Assembly: GCA_028752905.1 (NCBI GenBank)
Contig: JAQNBH010000011.1
Span: 18,073,909 to 18,137,908 of the forward strand
Length of the DNA: 64,000 bases
Direction of reading: 5' to 3'
Origin: Cladorhizidae sp. MBARI D1340-BT2
Taxonomy: Eukaryota > Porifera > Demospongiae > Poecilosclerida > Cladorhizidae
The notes below the pieces were generated by a model. It saw only the letters and a list, made by a program, of their open reading frames with translations, had not been told where the DNA came from and searched no databases. The position numbers and the translations under genes were made by a program. Below, in pieces: positions 44,345 to 55,424 of this stretch (positions within the stretch are counted from its first letter, which is position 1; each line of letters starts with the position of its first letter).

Positions 44345-44470
44345 CTTTATGTGCAGCACATCATAATACTAAGTGTGTCAGATGTCAACTCCCTATAATG
44401 TATATGGTTACCTGCAGCTGCTTGTAACATTATAATAGCTATTGTACTATCGCTTGTTTACTCCGTCAAT
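44345..44470 (+). repeat. Dispersed repeat, copy A
   Basis: The segment GTGTCAGATGTCAACTCCCT through GTTACCTGCAGCTGCTTGTA to ACTATCGCTTGTTTAC is repeated, diverged, at 46677-46786 in the same orientation. Confidence 0.85.
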
Positions 44471-44580
44471 CTTAGTGCAAGGATTATTTTGATTATTATT
44501 CTCTGTAACTCATAGTGAGATAGAGAAAGTGTTGGTAATTTACAAGCCCTCACCCCCCCCCCCCCCCTTCCCTCCCACAG

Positions 44581-45060
44581 GTGACTATGCTAGAAGTTTT
44601 GTCTGGCAAATTGTCTGAGGTGCTTATCTGTCCATGTGTCATCTCATCAGGAGTGACTGTCTGGTATCTCCCTCCACTGCCAGGGTCTTATCAATACCCC
44701 TGTTCATCAGTGGAACCACTTCTGGACTCTCTGCCATGCCCAATTTCAGAAGTAGTGCTGGTAGCCTATGGCTAGGATCCATTCTGGCACTGGGAGTTGG
44801 CCTATAGTAGGATATGGTGGCTCCTGCACTGGGTACAAGTGGGGGAGTGTATGTCAGAGCTCTATGACTTCCTCCATGCATAGACTGACTTGATATACAG
44901 AGTGGGAAACCCCACTACTATTCAAATCCCTTTCACTATCCTGTATGATAGTGATAATATCCTGTATGAGAGTGATAGTGTTCTGTAGGAAAGTGTTGAT
45001 ATCCTGGTGTGTGAACTCTAAGGCTCTGGTAGTACTACTACACTGCCCAAACAACAGCTC
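44581..45060 (-). other. Unassigned coding-like minus-strand region
   Basis: Two minus frames (45054-44854 and 44881-44639) overlap at their ends. The first has a repetitive NTITLIQDIITIIQDSERD. The second is Pro/Leu-rich (HRLPALLLKLGMAESPEVVP). I recognise no family. A poly-C tract lies just to the left (about 44552-44568). Confidence 0.25.
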
Positions 45061-45239
45061 TCTTTAAATAGGTGGGGGGGCTCCACTGTAGCTCCTGTAA
45101 TTTCATACCCATCCCTTCAGTGAGGAAGATGGGGTGGAGAGTAATGAAAGAGTTTGTAAAAGCTATTATAAATATAAATAAATCTTTCCTATTTATTTAT
45201 TTATGAAATGAGCTGTGGGAATGTGTGGGTTGGTGGCAA

Positions 45240-46045
45240 GTGTAAATGCTAGTCTGGCTTACGACACTGGAAACAGCCAGGTAGATCTAATGCTAGCACT
45301 GGCTGTTGACATTGGAAACACCCAGGTAAATCTATTGCTAGCACTGGCTAATGACACTGGAAACAGCCAGGTAGATTTAATGCTAGCACTGGCTGGTGAC
45401 ATTGGAAACACCCAGGTAGATCTATTGCTAGCACTGGCTCACAACACTGGAAACACACAGGTAGATCTAATGCTTTCACTGGCTGGTGACACTTGGTGAC
45501 ACTTGAAACACCCAGGTAGATCTAATGCTAGCACTGACTGGTGACACTGAAAACACCCAGGTAGATTGAATGCTATTGAACTGGCTGGTGACACTGAAAA
45601 GACCAGGTGGATGGAATGCTAGCAGTGGCTGGTGAAATGGAAACATCCAGGCAGATCTAATGGCTGGTGACACTGGAAACATCCAGGTAGATCTAATGCT
45701 AGAACTGGCTGGTAACAATGGAAACACCCAGGTAGATCTAATGCTAGCACTGACTGGAAACACCCAGGTAGATCTAATGCTAGCACTGGCTAGTGACACT
45801 GGAACACCCAGGTAGATCTAATGCTGCACTGGCTGGTGACACTGGAAACATCCAGGTAGATCTAATCCTAGCACTGGCTAGTGACACTGGAACACCCAGG
45901 TAGATCTAATGCTGCACTGGCTGGTGACACTGGAAACATCCAGGTAGATCTAATCCTAGCACTGGCTAGTGACACTGGAACACCCAGGTAGATCTAATAC
46001 TAGCACTGGCTAGTGACACTGGAACACCCAGGTAGATCTAAAGAT
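45240..46045. repeat. 45-bp minisatellite, about 17 copies, partly in 88-bp higher-order units
   Basis: The unit is about CTGGTGACACTGGAAACACC plus CAGGTAGATCTAATGCTAGC plus ACTGG. At the left the units are exactly 45 bp, so the plus strand reads as 15-residue repeats (DTGNSQVDLMLALAG) for 94 codons (45215-45499). The minus strand is open for 107 codons at 45799-45476. At the right, units of 45 and 43 bp alternate as an 88-bp pair that is repeated (45815 and 45903). It is probably noncoding intronic DNA. Confidence 0.95.
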
Positions 46046-46229
46046 ACTACTAGCTGTCAAAGGCTCTAAAAACTGCTCTCCCCTGCTCTGAACCTGATTG
46101 GAACTGCATGTAGTCTGATTCACAGAATGCATGCCATGTGGGCTCTAACTGGTGCTTCCAGAAGGAGGTAGCCCATTAATATTACCTACATTGGTTTAAA
46201 TAGCATTTCTTGAGAACCATTACCATAAA

Positions 46230-46676
46230 TTTTTTATTATGTATAAACTTGTGGTCCCACTTTGACTTAGCTTGATATATACAGTAGCTCAAAATAAGTG
46301 TTTTCATTAGGTGCTAAAATGTTTGCGGGTGGAAAATTAATTCATTTTCAACCAACATGCATGACCACATACTCATGTTTTAGCACTTAATGAAAACACT
46401 CATTTTGTAGAGTCGGATTTCCTCGTGCCATTTGACTGTCTTGCACTTTCCAATTAGGAGCTGAAAACTCGGACATGCAGTTTTTGAAGTGTCCAACTTC
46501 GACTGCAAGTAACTGAGATATGATTATCCTATACAGCACATAGAGAGAGCTATATTTTGAGCTATATATTAAGTTCATACAGAATCGATGGACTCCAAAT
46601 TCATAACCACAAGTTTTTATAACACTTTGTAAAAAATGGTATTGCCCACTGCCCCACCCCACAACAGTAACTTTAT
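46230..46676. mobile_element. Old relative of the GGGGGG foldback family
   Basis: Central arms AAGTGTTTTCATTAGGTGCT (about 46299) and AGCACTTAATGAAAACACTC (about 46382) are complementary. The outer part keeps family phrases such as AGAGAGCTATATTTTGAGCT and ATATATTAAGTTCATAC, plus CATAACCACAAGTTTTTA near 46602. Ends are degraded toward a C-rich stretch near 46655. Confidence 0.65.
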
Positions 46677-46786
46677 AAGGAGCACATCTTAATACAAAGT
46701 GGGTCAGATGTCAGCTATCTATAATGTATAGGGTTACCTGCAGCTGTTTGTAATATTATAATAGGTACTATCACTTGTTTACATTG
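46677..46786 (+). repeat. Dispersed repeat, copy B
   Basis: This diverged direct copy of 44345-44470 shares GTCAGATGTCAGCTATCTAT, GTTACCTGCAGCTG and ACTATCACTTGTTTAC. Confidence 0.85.
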
Positions 46787-46945
46787 TATTGAGAACCTTT
46801 AAAGATGTTCTACTAGCACAGTGATAGATCATGTTCTTACTTGAGTGGCAACATCAGAAGCAATCCATTTCCGTATTGTATGGACACACATACTTCTTCA
46901 ATGAACTTTCCCCACAGACCTAACACACATAAGGTAATTGTATAC

Positions 46946-47179
46946 CTTGAGTGGATTTGGTTACAGTAGTAGTTGTAGTGTCTTCAGTTGCACTGAAGCA
47001 GCTCAGCAGTTGTGGGTCAGGCCTCCAACTTCCTTCCATAGTGCATGTAGCAATCATTATATCTGCAGGACTCAAGCCAGACAGACACTGAAAGTTCACC
47101 ACATCTCCTTCCACATACGTATGACTTTCATTAGCTTGCACTGTCCCATTCAGAGGAGAGGGTGGGGCACTGCACACAA
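46946..47179 (-). CDS. Sushi (CCP) domain exon with Thr-rich linker
   Basis: The minus-strand exon has acceptor TTATTAG and donor GTATAC, is 234 nt long, and both its ends are in phase 1. It encodes one sushi domain with four cysteines (CSAPP, FQC, ATC, LLSC) and the conserved Trp in GSWRPDPQ. A short linker rich in Thr (TEDTTTTTVTKSTQ) follows. Phase 1-1 sushi exons are the classical shuffled form found in complement-type and adhesion receptors. The domain would be extracellular. Confidence 0.85.
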
Positions 47180-47237
47180 CTAATAAACATTAAAATAGGT
47201 CTGATGATTTTCTTGATAATCAACATAAATGTTCTCA

Positions 47238-47316
47238 CTTGATGTTTGGACTATGTGTTCTAGCCTTCTTCAGGAATAATCTGATGAAGGCTAGAACATC
47301 TAGCCCAAACATCAAG
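47238..47316. repeat. Hairpin-forming inverted repeat between two sushi exons
   Basis: The arm CTTGATGTTTGGACTATGTG + TTCTAGCCTTCTTCAG pairs with CTGATGAAGGCTAGAACATC + TAGCCCAAACATCAAG across a 7-nt loop. Only a few mismatches occur. It lies in the 234-bp intron between the exons at 46946-47179 and 47414-47599. Confidence 0.9.
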
Positions 47317-47413
47317 AATAAATATAAGCTAATTATTGAGAAAATCATTGTATTATAATATGCCAAGTGAGAGTTTGTTGAGAACAAAATATTATAGTCA
47401 AGATTCAACCTAC

Positions 47414-47599
47414 TTGAGCAATCTAGAGCTGGGTCAGGCATCCATACTCCTTCACTGCCTACTAGTGTGCACTGAGATGTGTGGTTAGTTTGGGGTAAGT
47501 ACCCATGTGAACAGCTGTATGTAATAGTAGCTCCTACAGTAGTGTCATTGAAGGGCCACACTCTCACATCAGCAGTCACATTTGGAGTGAAGCAGTTCA
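47414..47599 (-). CDS. Sushi (CCP) domain exon
   Basis: This minus-strand exon of exactly 186 nt (62 codons, phase 1-1) has acceptor CTACAG and donor GTAGGT. It encodes a complete sushi domain with cysteines in NCFTP, YSCSHG, SQCTLV and LDCS, and the Trp in GVWMPDPA. Glycosylation sequons (NVT, NDT, NHT) fit an extracellular place. It lies 5' of the other sushi exon in transcript order, separated by a short intron. Confidence 0.87.
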
Positions 47600-47854
47600 C
47601 TGTAGTAATAGAATTGAATATAGCATAAGAGAGGCTACATTGCTATGTGCACATACAGCAATAGAACATGATTTAAATAACACATTGAGCAGAGTCATGC
47701 CTCCCACACAAGGATTGTGACATACTGCAGTGTCATTCTATTCTGACACACCAAAATGTAACACATACCCATTATGTCGTATTATGAAGAAGGTAAAAGT
47801 CTCTCTTCAAATCTGACAGATACTTTATATTATGAGTTTCACCATGACCATGCT

Positions 47855-48290
47855 CTGATGTAGCCACATGACTACTTGTAAAGGTGTCCACATGACTACT
47901 TGTAAATGTAACCACATGACTACTTGCAAAGGTATATAGCCACATGACTACTTGTAAATGTAACCACATGACTACTTGTAAAGGTAACCACATGACTACT
48001 TGTAAAGGTAACCACATAACTATTTGTAAAATTAGTCACATGACTACTTGTAAAGGTAGCCACATGACTACTTGTAAAGGTACCCACATGACTACTTGTA
48101 AAGGTAGCCACATGACTACTTGTAATGGTAGCCACATGACTACTTGTAATGGTAGTCACATGAATAGTAGCCACATGAATACTAGTAAAGCCAGCCACAA
48201 GACTGCTTGTGAAGGTAGCCACTTGACTACTTATAAAGGCAGCCACATAATGACTTGTAAAGGTAGCCTCATGACTATTTGTATTCAGAT
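47855..48290. repeat. 24-bp minisatellite, about 18 copies
   Basis: The unit CACATGACTACTTGTAAAGG plus TAGC/TAAC is repeated head to tail. Because 24 is a multiple of three, both strands stay open. The plus strand reads MTTCKGSH repeats and the minus strand reads SSHVATFT repeats. It lies in an intron of the putative receptor gene. No start context or splice support argues for translation. A CA microsatellite follows at 48316-48331. Confidence 0.95.
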
Positions 48291-48363
48291 TTCCCATAGT
48301 TATTTATTACGAACCACACACACACACACACAATCCATTGATCCATGGGTTAACTCCGCTTAC

Positions 48364-48516
48364 TTTCACTTAGGAAGAAGTGGTAGGACAAGAAGTTTTT
48401 CTGCGTGTAATCACTTGTTGCAGAATCTGTGATAGTTGTATAGGCCCGGATGATGAAAGGAGTGGTTTCAAAACCTTCACTTAGACTTTTGAGACAGGAT
48501 GTGTTTCTCGCAGGTA
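48364..48516 (-). CDS. Candidate 51-codon exon of the receptor gene
   Basis: A minus-strand segment between acceptor ACAAACAG and donor GTAAGC is 153 nt, open, and phase 1 at both ends like the neighbouring sushi exons. It reads VPARNTSCLKSLSEGFETTP and then FIIRAYTTITDSATSDYTQK, an extracellular-looking sequence resembling a strand-rich FN3-like or ZP-linker module. No domain is certain, and the acceptor pyrimidine tract is poor. Confidence 0.4.
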
Positions 48517-48829
48517 CTGTTTGTAAACTAACATCATTTACGCCAGAAATACATATCCAGCATAAATGCAGACAAGTGCTGCCTTAGGATTAACTTGTCT
48601 GCACTCATTCAACTTCTTCCTTTCATCCTACACCTCTTCTCCTCCTGTCACTTTGCACATTGAGGACTCCACACTCCTATGTAAGACATTTTTCCAAAGA
48701 GTTCATCTCTGTGCCCACTCATGCCAGTCTTCAGAAAGCCCACCATTTCTTCAGCACAATGTCATTCCAGCAATACTTCTACCCCCCCCCCCCCCCCCCC
48801 CCCCCTCCCACCCCATGCTTTGACTGTAG

Positions 48830-49930
48830 AGTAGGACAATATTGAGGATACATAGCTTAGATATCTTGCTCTGGTAACAGGTGATAAGGTATAGAGAACT
48901 GAAGACCTTGAAGGCCTGACAGAGTCTGGAGATCACCTAAATGGCTGAGCCCAGTCATCCAGCCCAATGCTAAACGTAGTGGAAGCTGGATACCAGCTCT
49001 ATAGGGATACCATCAGAAAACAGATGAATAGACTCCAGCCTCGGATTGGATGGCAGCACTGCCAGATTCATTATTTTCCTACAGCTTATGGTAAAATTCA
49101 GATTGAAGTCCCTACAGTGTAGCATTTAACATAACCTTGAGGTCATCACACGAATCAGCCATCAGAGCATATCAGTAACATCCTCCAGATCAGAGACCAC
49201 AGTCTGATGTTAGAGCTTAATCGCCACTAACTTTGCATTATGGAGGTAAGTTGCACTCACTACCCATGCACCTGTACCGTAGCTGACCTTAAAGTGGAGG
49301 TTGAAGAGCATGAAATCCAGCACACAACCCTGACAGACAGCATTGGGGTGATGGCACTCTGAAGTCTTCCTTAGCTGACAGCAACCTTTAAATACTCGTG
49401 CAAACACGAATGATTGAAAAATATTATCACGATTGTAAAGACAGTAAGAAATTGTCCAAAGGATTTGTGGCTTATAGAATAAAATCTGGAGCAGATGAAG
49501 AGTCCAGTGAAACTCCTTGCTTTATCCCACTTTCCTCAAGACCTGAAGAGAGAACAACCAGTCTGCAAAACCTCAGCCTTGTGAAAAGCCATACCGGCTC
49601 TCACAGAAATAGAGTTCTAATCTAAGCTTGAGAATTTCTCTAGAGAAAAAAAATTCTATGGAATTCAATAATGCAATGCCTTGATAGTTGTCATAGATTA
49701 TGGCCTACCTTCTTGCGAGGAGGGGTGAGTATCTGCTGTAGCATCCCACAGGTATCTAATCTAGACCTGAAGTTCTTCCTTTCCACTAAGAAGTGCAGGT
49801 AGATCTTATTCTCTAACAAATCAAGGGCATATGGCTCAAATATTCTGAGCTCAGACATACAATTGATAAACTTCAGAAAAGTGCTGCACTCACCATCGCA
49901 GTCTGATATTGGTTCTGATTAAGGAGGAAC
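48830..49930 (-). pseudogene. Second decayed LINE RT fragment
   Basis: Minus-strand pieces resemble a non-LTR RT and its C-terminal region. LVVLSSGLEESGIKQGVSLD is near 49500-49560 and CQGCVLDFMLFNLHF is near 49300-49345 (the QGCVLxPxLFN motif). ISRLCQAFKVFSSLYLITCY with LCILNIVLLYSQSM near 48815-48935 matches the post-RT region ending in LLYG. The Asp-pair motif is not preserved. A poly-C tract (about 48783-48804) borders it. Confidence 0.5.
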
Positions 49931-50129
49931 AAGTCTGAAAACCGTGGTTTACCTTTTAAAGTACCATATCTTTGCAAACATTCATGCTATTGTCCTGATT
50001 TATGTACCAAAATATAGCTACTTTCTGATAGTAGTTTTTGTTATGCCAAACATAATATTATTTATCTTTTGGAACTGCAAGAAGTGGAGTTATGTTCATG
50101 CAAAAGTTACACTCTGTGACTATAGGAAG

Positions 50130-50590
50130 CCCTACTCTACCAAATGAGTGTATTCATTAGGCGCTAAAATACAACTAATTAGGCAAGCGCTGGTTGCTGA
50201 AAACAAATTTCAATGGATTTTTAACCCTGCACCCCATGCTTGCCAAATTTCTTATGTTTTAGCACCTAAATCAACAGGGTAATATTGTAGAGTATGGCTT
50301 CCTCTAGCCACGGATAACAATTTCACCTGGCTAGCACTTAACAATCGGGAAACCCCCAACTAAAAACTATTCAATCTAACAGATTTGAGGTGTACCCCAA
50401 TTTTAGCTGCTTGTAACTTTAACATCCATGCAACTTTTTTATGCCAAAAGAGAGCGCACAGAGAGATCTATCATTTGAGTTATATATCAAGTTCATAGAG
50501 TGAAGTATGCGGAATATATGGAGCTCCAAATTTTTAACCACAAGCAGACTTTACCTGCATCCCCTCCCTACCCCCTTTGTTCCATCCCTT
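50130..50590. mobile_element. Old relative of the GGGGGG foldback family, second copy
   Basis: Family phrases are GTGTATTCATTAGGCGCTAA (about 50147), CTTATGTTTTAGCACCTAAA, CCAAAAGAGAGCGCACAGAG (about 50444), TGAGTTATATATCAAGTTCA and GGAGCTCCAAATTTTTAACC. The arms are unequal and the ends unclear. It resembles copy 46230-46676 more closely than copies 15146 and 22996. Confidence 0.65.
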
Positions 50591-50591
50591 G

Positions 50592-51270
50592 CTAATACAG
50601 TGAATGTCTAGGGCTTTGAACCTTCCCCTTCAGTAAAAGGAGCTCCCTGATGAGCAATTCACTAAAGCCGCTACATATACTCCGCCAAGTATTGTACACC
50701 TTCTCAGTAGCAACTTTCCTTAGCTTGTGCAGATGAAGGTACTGCAGCTTTAGTGTATCATCATTACTTTGCCTCCCATCTTCATAGGGAAGAAGCCAGG
50801 CATCTCTCTTATTGTTCAAGAGGTTCTGAAGCCTACCTGTCACCAACTTCCTCCTGTTTCGATGGCAGATCAGGTAAGATCTTGTATTCCTTTGTTCATA
50901 ATACCCTTGAAACCACACTATGTCAGCTGGATGTCTTCATCTAAAGCTTCAGTCAGTGTTGTAAACACATCTAGAAAGCACGAGGAGCATTGATAGTTTT
51001 CCATCAATAATGGTCACCATTGCAGCCCCAAGTCACCCAGTGGAGTAGTTGTGATGGAAACATGTGTCTGTGTGGAATCTGAGAACTTCTAAGACTTGGT
51101 CCAAGGCACACTCTCCTCTATTCCACCTAGAGTCAGGATCATCACCATGGGAAATTCTGTCCAAATAAACTCTGGTTTTGTCTGGCATACGACATTGAAT
51201 GGCTTCTATGAACTTGGAGAGGGCACTGGAATGGTATGGAGCTGTAGGTTTTTTGTGCGAGCAATACACA
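50592..51270 (-). other. Unrecognised coding-like region, probably a pseudogene
   Basis: The minus frame 51281-51033 has FIEAIQCRMPDKTRVYLDRI, and frame 50918-50592 has a basic, helical-looking sequence (LQYLHLHKLRKVATEKVYNT). A worn segment between them contains stops. Composition suggests former coding sequence on one strand. I do not recognise the family. Confidence 0.3.
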
Positions 51271-51281
51271 CATACACACAC

Positions 51282-52990
51282 TCACTCGTACACACACGTA
51301 GACATTCACCCGCACTAACAGAGAGATAGAATTCTGTACAATTGTTTTTACAAGTACTCTGTTAGCAGCTAGTATTGCCCACAATTACATCCAATCTTAA
51401 TTATTCACTTCTAGCTCACAATACCTGCCGAGTGAATTGATGAAGAATTCCATAAATTATACTCACAAGATGCACTACACAAATTAAACATAGCATGGAC
51501 TGCTCTTCTCTTACGTAAGGTATATATATATACATACCTGCACAATATTCCTTACTAACTGAACAAACTCAATTAACCCTTTTCACCTCCACACCTTGTA
51601 TTTCATTAACGGCGAATAGATACACAAACTTGACATCAGTCACAGTTTTTTGGGGTTAAACACCAGATTTTTTACATCATCCCAAAGCTGCTGTATTGGT
51701 TGAAATCTTCACTTTAATTTTTAAATAGACGACAATTCCAACTGCTGGCATGCACATTTCTTACTTGGCCTATACTTCTGTTTCTGAAAGCCCTTCTTCA
51801 GAGGAAAGCTGCACAGGCATCCATGCCACATAGAATTGTTCTCGATCCTCCATTCATTCTTGAGAAAGAAGTCATTCCTGGATTGATTTCATTGCTGTAA
51901 GTTTTGTTGTAGGCAGAAAGATACTCATGTAGCTTACCTGATTGAAACTGATTCTTATACCAAACTGCAGCTTATAGTAATCATTCATTGTTATTTTGAA
52001 GCTGACATTTGTGCCCATAGTTGTTATTGAGCAAATAATATATTCTGCTCTGTGTTAACAATATCCAAGATAAAGGAGCTATTGCAAGCTACCTCACATT
52101 GTTTGTATAATTAGCATCATCCAGAAAAGTAGCTGCTAAGAAAATAAAACTTCTTATCTGCAGCAACAGAAAGCTGCACTCCACCCTCACCAGCATGCTC
52201 TGTGGTGCCTCGTGTATTTATTGCATTGAGTCTAGGTATTATTGTCTTTAGATATCTCATTACAGTAGGTCCTGCAGTAGACTAGAGACACACTCATGCA
52301 ATAGCTCCTGCAACAAATGTTCTACATGGCTAACTTGAGTGGTCATCACATAAAACTCGCTGAACAGAAATTGCTGGCTATTCTAGATGCTATTGTAGTC
52401 CATCAACTGGTCAACCAGCTAATATTGGCCCAACACTTATACCCATGCATATCTATAGATGGGGAGAGAAGGTATGATCAGTGCCTAGGAACTAATGAGA
52501 AGGAAAAAACACCTACACTTTTTTTTACTGCAGAAAGTCAACAAAATAAAAAAGTTGTGCTATGCATACAGTTAGTTGTGTTGAAGTGCTCAGTCAGGGT
52601 GCAGTGCATACTGTTGTTAACTATGGGTTTCCTCCTCAACCTTAAACTTCACCATCCTGTTGGCTACAGCAGGGAGATGATCATAACATGTCTAGAATGA
52701 GCAACTAAATATTGTGTCTTGAATGCCACTCTCACATCTGTTCTCTTACAGATGACCTACTTTGTAGAACACTTGTCAGTGACCTTCATTTACTGCACTT
52801 TGCAACCACATTAACCACTTACTTTATTGGTGGTTTTTAACACTATTATGACCATGAGGGAAGGAATTCAGCATGATTCCAGATAAGCATACGTAAAGTG
52901 CCTGTGCAGCTTAGGGCTATCAGGAGCAGCAGCAATGGCCAGCAGGAGACTGTTAAATAAACAAGCACCTGGGGGACCTTAGACCTGGTT
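51282..52990. other. Mostly unassigned; one 127-codon plus frame
   Basis: Frame 52317-52700 (plus) is open and includes HIKLAEQKLLAILDAIVVHQ, but has no recognised family or splice context. The rest is AT-rich with a CA-rich stretch near 51266-51300. Confidence 0.35.
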
Positions 52991-52999
52991 GTTGTTTTT

Positions 53000-53110
53000 T
53001 CGTGTTTTTTAAAATTTACTCTTACTATAGTTAAACATACAAACTTTAAGTTTCAGAGCATTTGGATGTTTCATTATGAAGTTATGATCATTTTTATACA
53101 CACCACTCCA
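53000..53110. repeat. Diverged relative of the 711-bp TTAA MITE
   Basis: CTTTAAGTTTCAGAGCATTT then GGATGTTTCATTATGAAGTTAT parallels 12657-12705 of the MITE (AAGTTTAAGAGCATTTGAATG...). Only this part is recognisable. Confidence 0.5.
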
Positions 53111-53379
53111 ATGATTTATTGTCAAACATTGCTCAAGGAGAAGGGCCTGATCAAAGGTCGAATTCAAGCTGGCATAGCTTTGCAACTGTACCTCCTCTGC
53201 TCATACTTCCTAGCTATAGTTGCACAGTTTGCACGTGGTCTCTGGTTATATATACGCAGGGGGTTCAGTCCCTTTCCATTCGGACGACCAATTCTTGACA
53301 AAAATTCAATTGTTTCACGAACTAAGTTCGAGCTCAGCTGGCACTTAGAAGAAGTTCAGACAAGCTAGGTGTAAGAAAT

Positions 53380-53965
53380 GCACATATTGGGGATTCCAGA
53401 AAGAGTTTCTTAGTACCACAGCAAGCAAACCAGACCAAGCTCCTGCTTCTGAAGAAGGGCTCTCGGCTCGGGAGACACCAATTCCTGTGTCAACAGCTGG
53501 TGGGAGGAAGCTAGCACTTTCCATGCCATCAACTTCTGGGACGTCCCCATCAACTTCAGTGCATACTGAACAGTTCCATGGGTCTGGATCTGAGAGAGCT
53601 GACTTCACTGCAGGCTTCAGCTTGATCAAGAACCAGAGTCTTGTGGAGGCTGTGAGGATGTGACAGTGTCGTTGTGGGGCCGCTCTGGCTATCTAAACAA
53701 ACCTGAAGAACTGTAGAGGTTTTTATGAGAATTTAGTTGTGTCTTGTGCCAATTGGGACTATTTGTCTGGCATAGATGAATCTAGGTCTATGAATGCCAG
53801 GAGCATCATGGCTCCAAAGGTTTGTGGCATGGGATGCGACCTTCTTCAAGAGTTCACGGCACTGCTAAGCTTGCCTCTGTCTATCTCAGCACCGAGCTTT
53901 TAGGACCAGAATATACTGGGGAAGTGTTCTGAAAATGGGGCTCTGTCTAGTTGTTTGTCCGCTGC
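53380..53965 (+). pseudogene. Mutator-like transposase N-terminal fragment, second copy
   Basis: On the plus strand a basic start (RCKKCTYWGFQKEFLSTTAS) leads into a Ser/Pro/Thr-rich linker, then NQSLVEAV, C-x-C (QCRCGAAL), a second cysteine in LVVSCANW, and ESRSMNARSIMAPKVCGMGC with LLSLPLSISAPSF. This parallels SLSEGVGNRRGL...SVFGATCRLMGKGRTGL at 7025-7460. TGA or TAG codons interrupt the reading, and nothing like the catalytic domain follows. Confidence 0.55.
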
Positions 53966-55420
53966 TGCTAACCTGCACAGATTACGGGACGTCGACCCTG
54001 ATGTCAAGAACCTAAAGTGAAAAAAGAAAGAACAGTCAAGAATTTGTCTGGACACTTGTAAAAACAAACCTCAACTTGAGAATCCTGTATCTTTTTTAAA
54101 TTTTTTATTTGTGGTTTTATTTCTCTTGGCGCGCTACCTCAGTCATTTTGGGGGGTCTCAATCTTTTAGTGTCAGCGTGAAGCCCTTTCTTTCTTCTGTG
54201 CAATAAAACTTTAACTTTGAAAAATTACATATATAATTTATGGGCAAGTTATAATACAATGAAATGGCATACCTCATGAAAAATTCTGACCACTACTCTA
54301 CAAACTCACATAAAAATGTAATGCCACTTAGCTGGCCTCTTCTCATAATTTTATTGCACTATTACTGAACAGCCACAACCACTTTAGCTGTTAATTGGAC
54401 CTTTAGTGGAGCCAAGAGTAGTCCTACCCCAAAAATGGGTCTATTTTAACTATCTAACCCTACTTAACCCCAATATTTTAATGTTATTGTAAAGCTAGAA
54501 GAGAGAGCTATCTATTGAGCATAAAATCACTGGCAGAGTACAGTACAGAAGTTATAAGCCATTGAAGGTGGGCACTTTTTTTTCTTTTGAGGTTCAGGTT
54601 CCCCTTAATGGCACTGTTTATAGTTCAGCATTAGCCGTAGAAATCACTTTGGACATTAGAATCCGGGACTATGAGGCCATGTAATTTCTATATGGTCTCT
54701 ATATAGTCCATTCTTGGTCCAACAAAAATAAAGAGGCATCTCGAAACAAACTTTCTATGCAGTTGCTGTCATATAAAATTTTAGTATGTAAATAATTCTT
54801 TAGTTCTTCCTATTTCAAATTTTCATATTCTATGCGTAAAATATTTTTGGGGGTAATGACCATTTTCACAGGCTACGATATATTGTCCACTTTATTCCAA
54901 ATAAAACTCGCATGAGGTTCACACTCTTGTAGCTGCTATCAGTTTTGATTACAGTGAATTGAGGTCTCCAAAATAGTGTTCATTTACAAAACCTTTTCCG
55001 ATTATCAACTTAACTAACCTGCTAGATGCTGAGAAGATAATCACAGTCAAATACTCATTTTCTCAATGCCAGCAGCATTAATGCCTTAATGAAACTTATG
55101 GTTATTTATCAAAAAACAACTCACAAAAGATTCAATTCCAAACCATTTTATGAGAGTTGACTATTGATATTTTATAGAGTTACTAAAACCAAAGTGTTGT
55201 ATTTACAACAATATTGGATTGACCATAATGATCGAAATGGTTAGATAACTGGTCGTGGTCTACATCACACAAATACAGTTGCATGTTTCCATTCTTGTTG
55301 TTGTTCAAGTTGCTGTTTATTAATGTTATATCTTCTGTAAATTAGAGTTAATGCGAGAACTTTACCAAGTGTGAGCTTCATGGACTCCAGGGGTTTTAAA
55401 CACACCTTTTCTATTGTGCA
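53966..55420. other. AT-rich sequence without recognised genes
   Basis: It contains scattered phrases like AGAGAGAGCTATCTATTGAGC (about 54500) related to the internal motifs of the MITE and foldback families, suggesting worn non-autonomous elements. No ORF of note is present. Confidence 0.5.
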
Positions 55421-55424
55421 CTTC

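Noticed and set aside
45476..45799. 107-codon minus-strand repeat protein
   Set aside because: It arises only because the 45-bp unit lacks stops. There is no start context, splice support or variation pattern of a protein.
47235..47413. Extension of the sushi reading frame past 47414
   Set aside because: The frame stays open by chance into the intron. The donor GTAGGT and the hairpin position mark the exon end.
48566..48845. Proline-rich ORFs over the poly-C tract
   Set aside because: The proline run is a translated homopolymer, and frames on both sides of it change with tract length.
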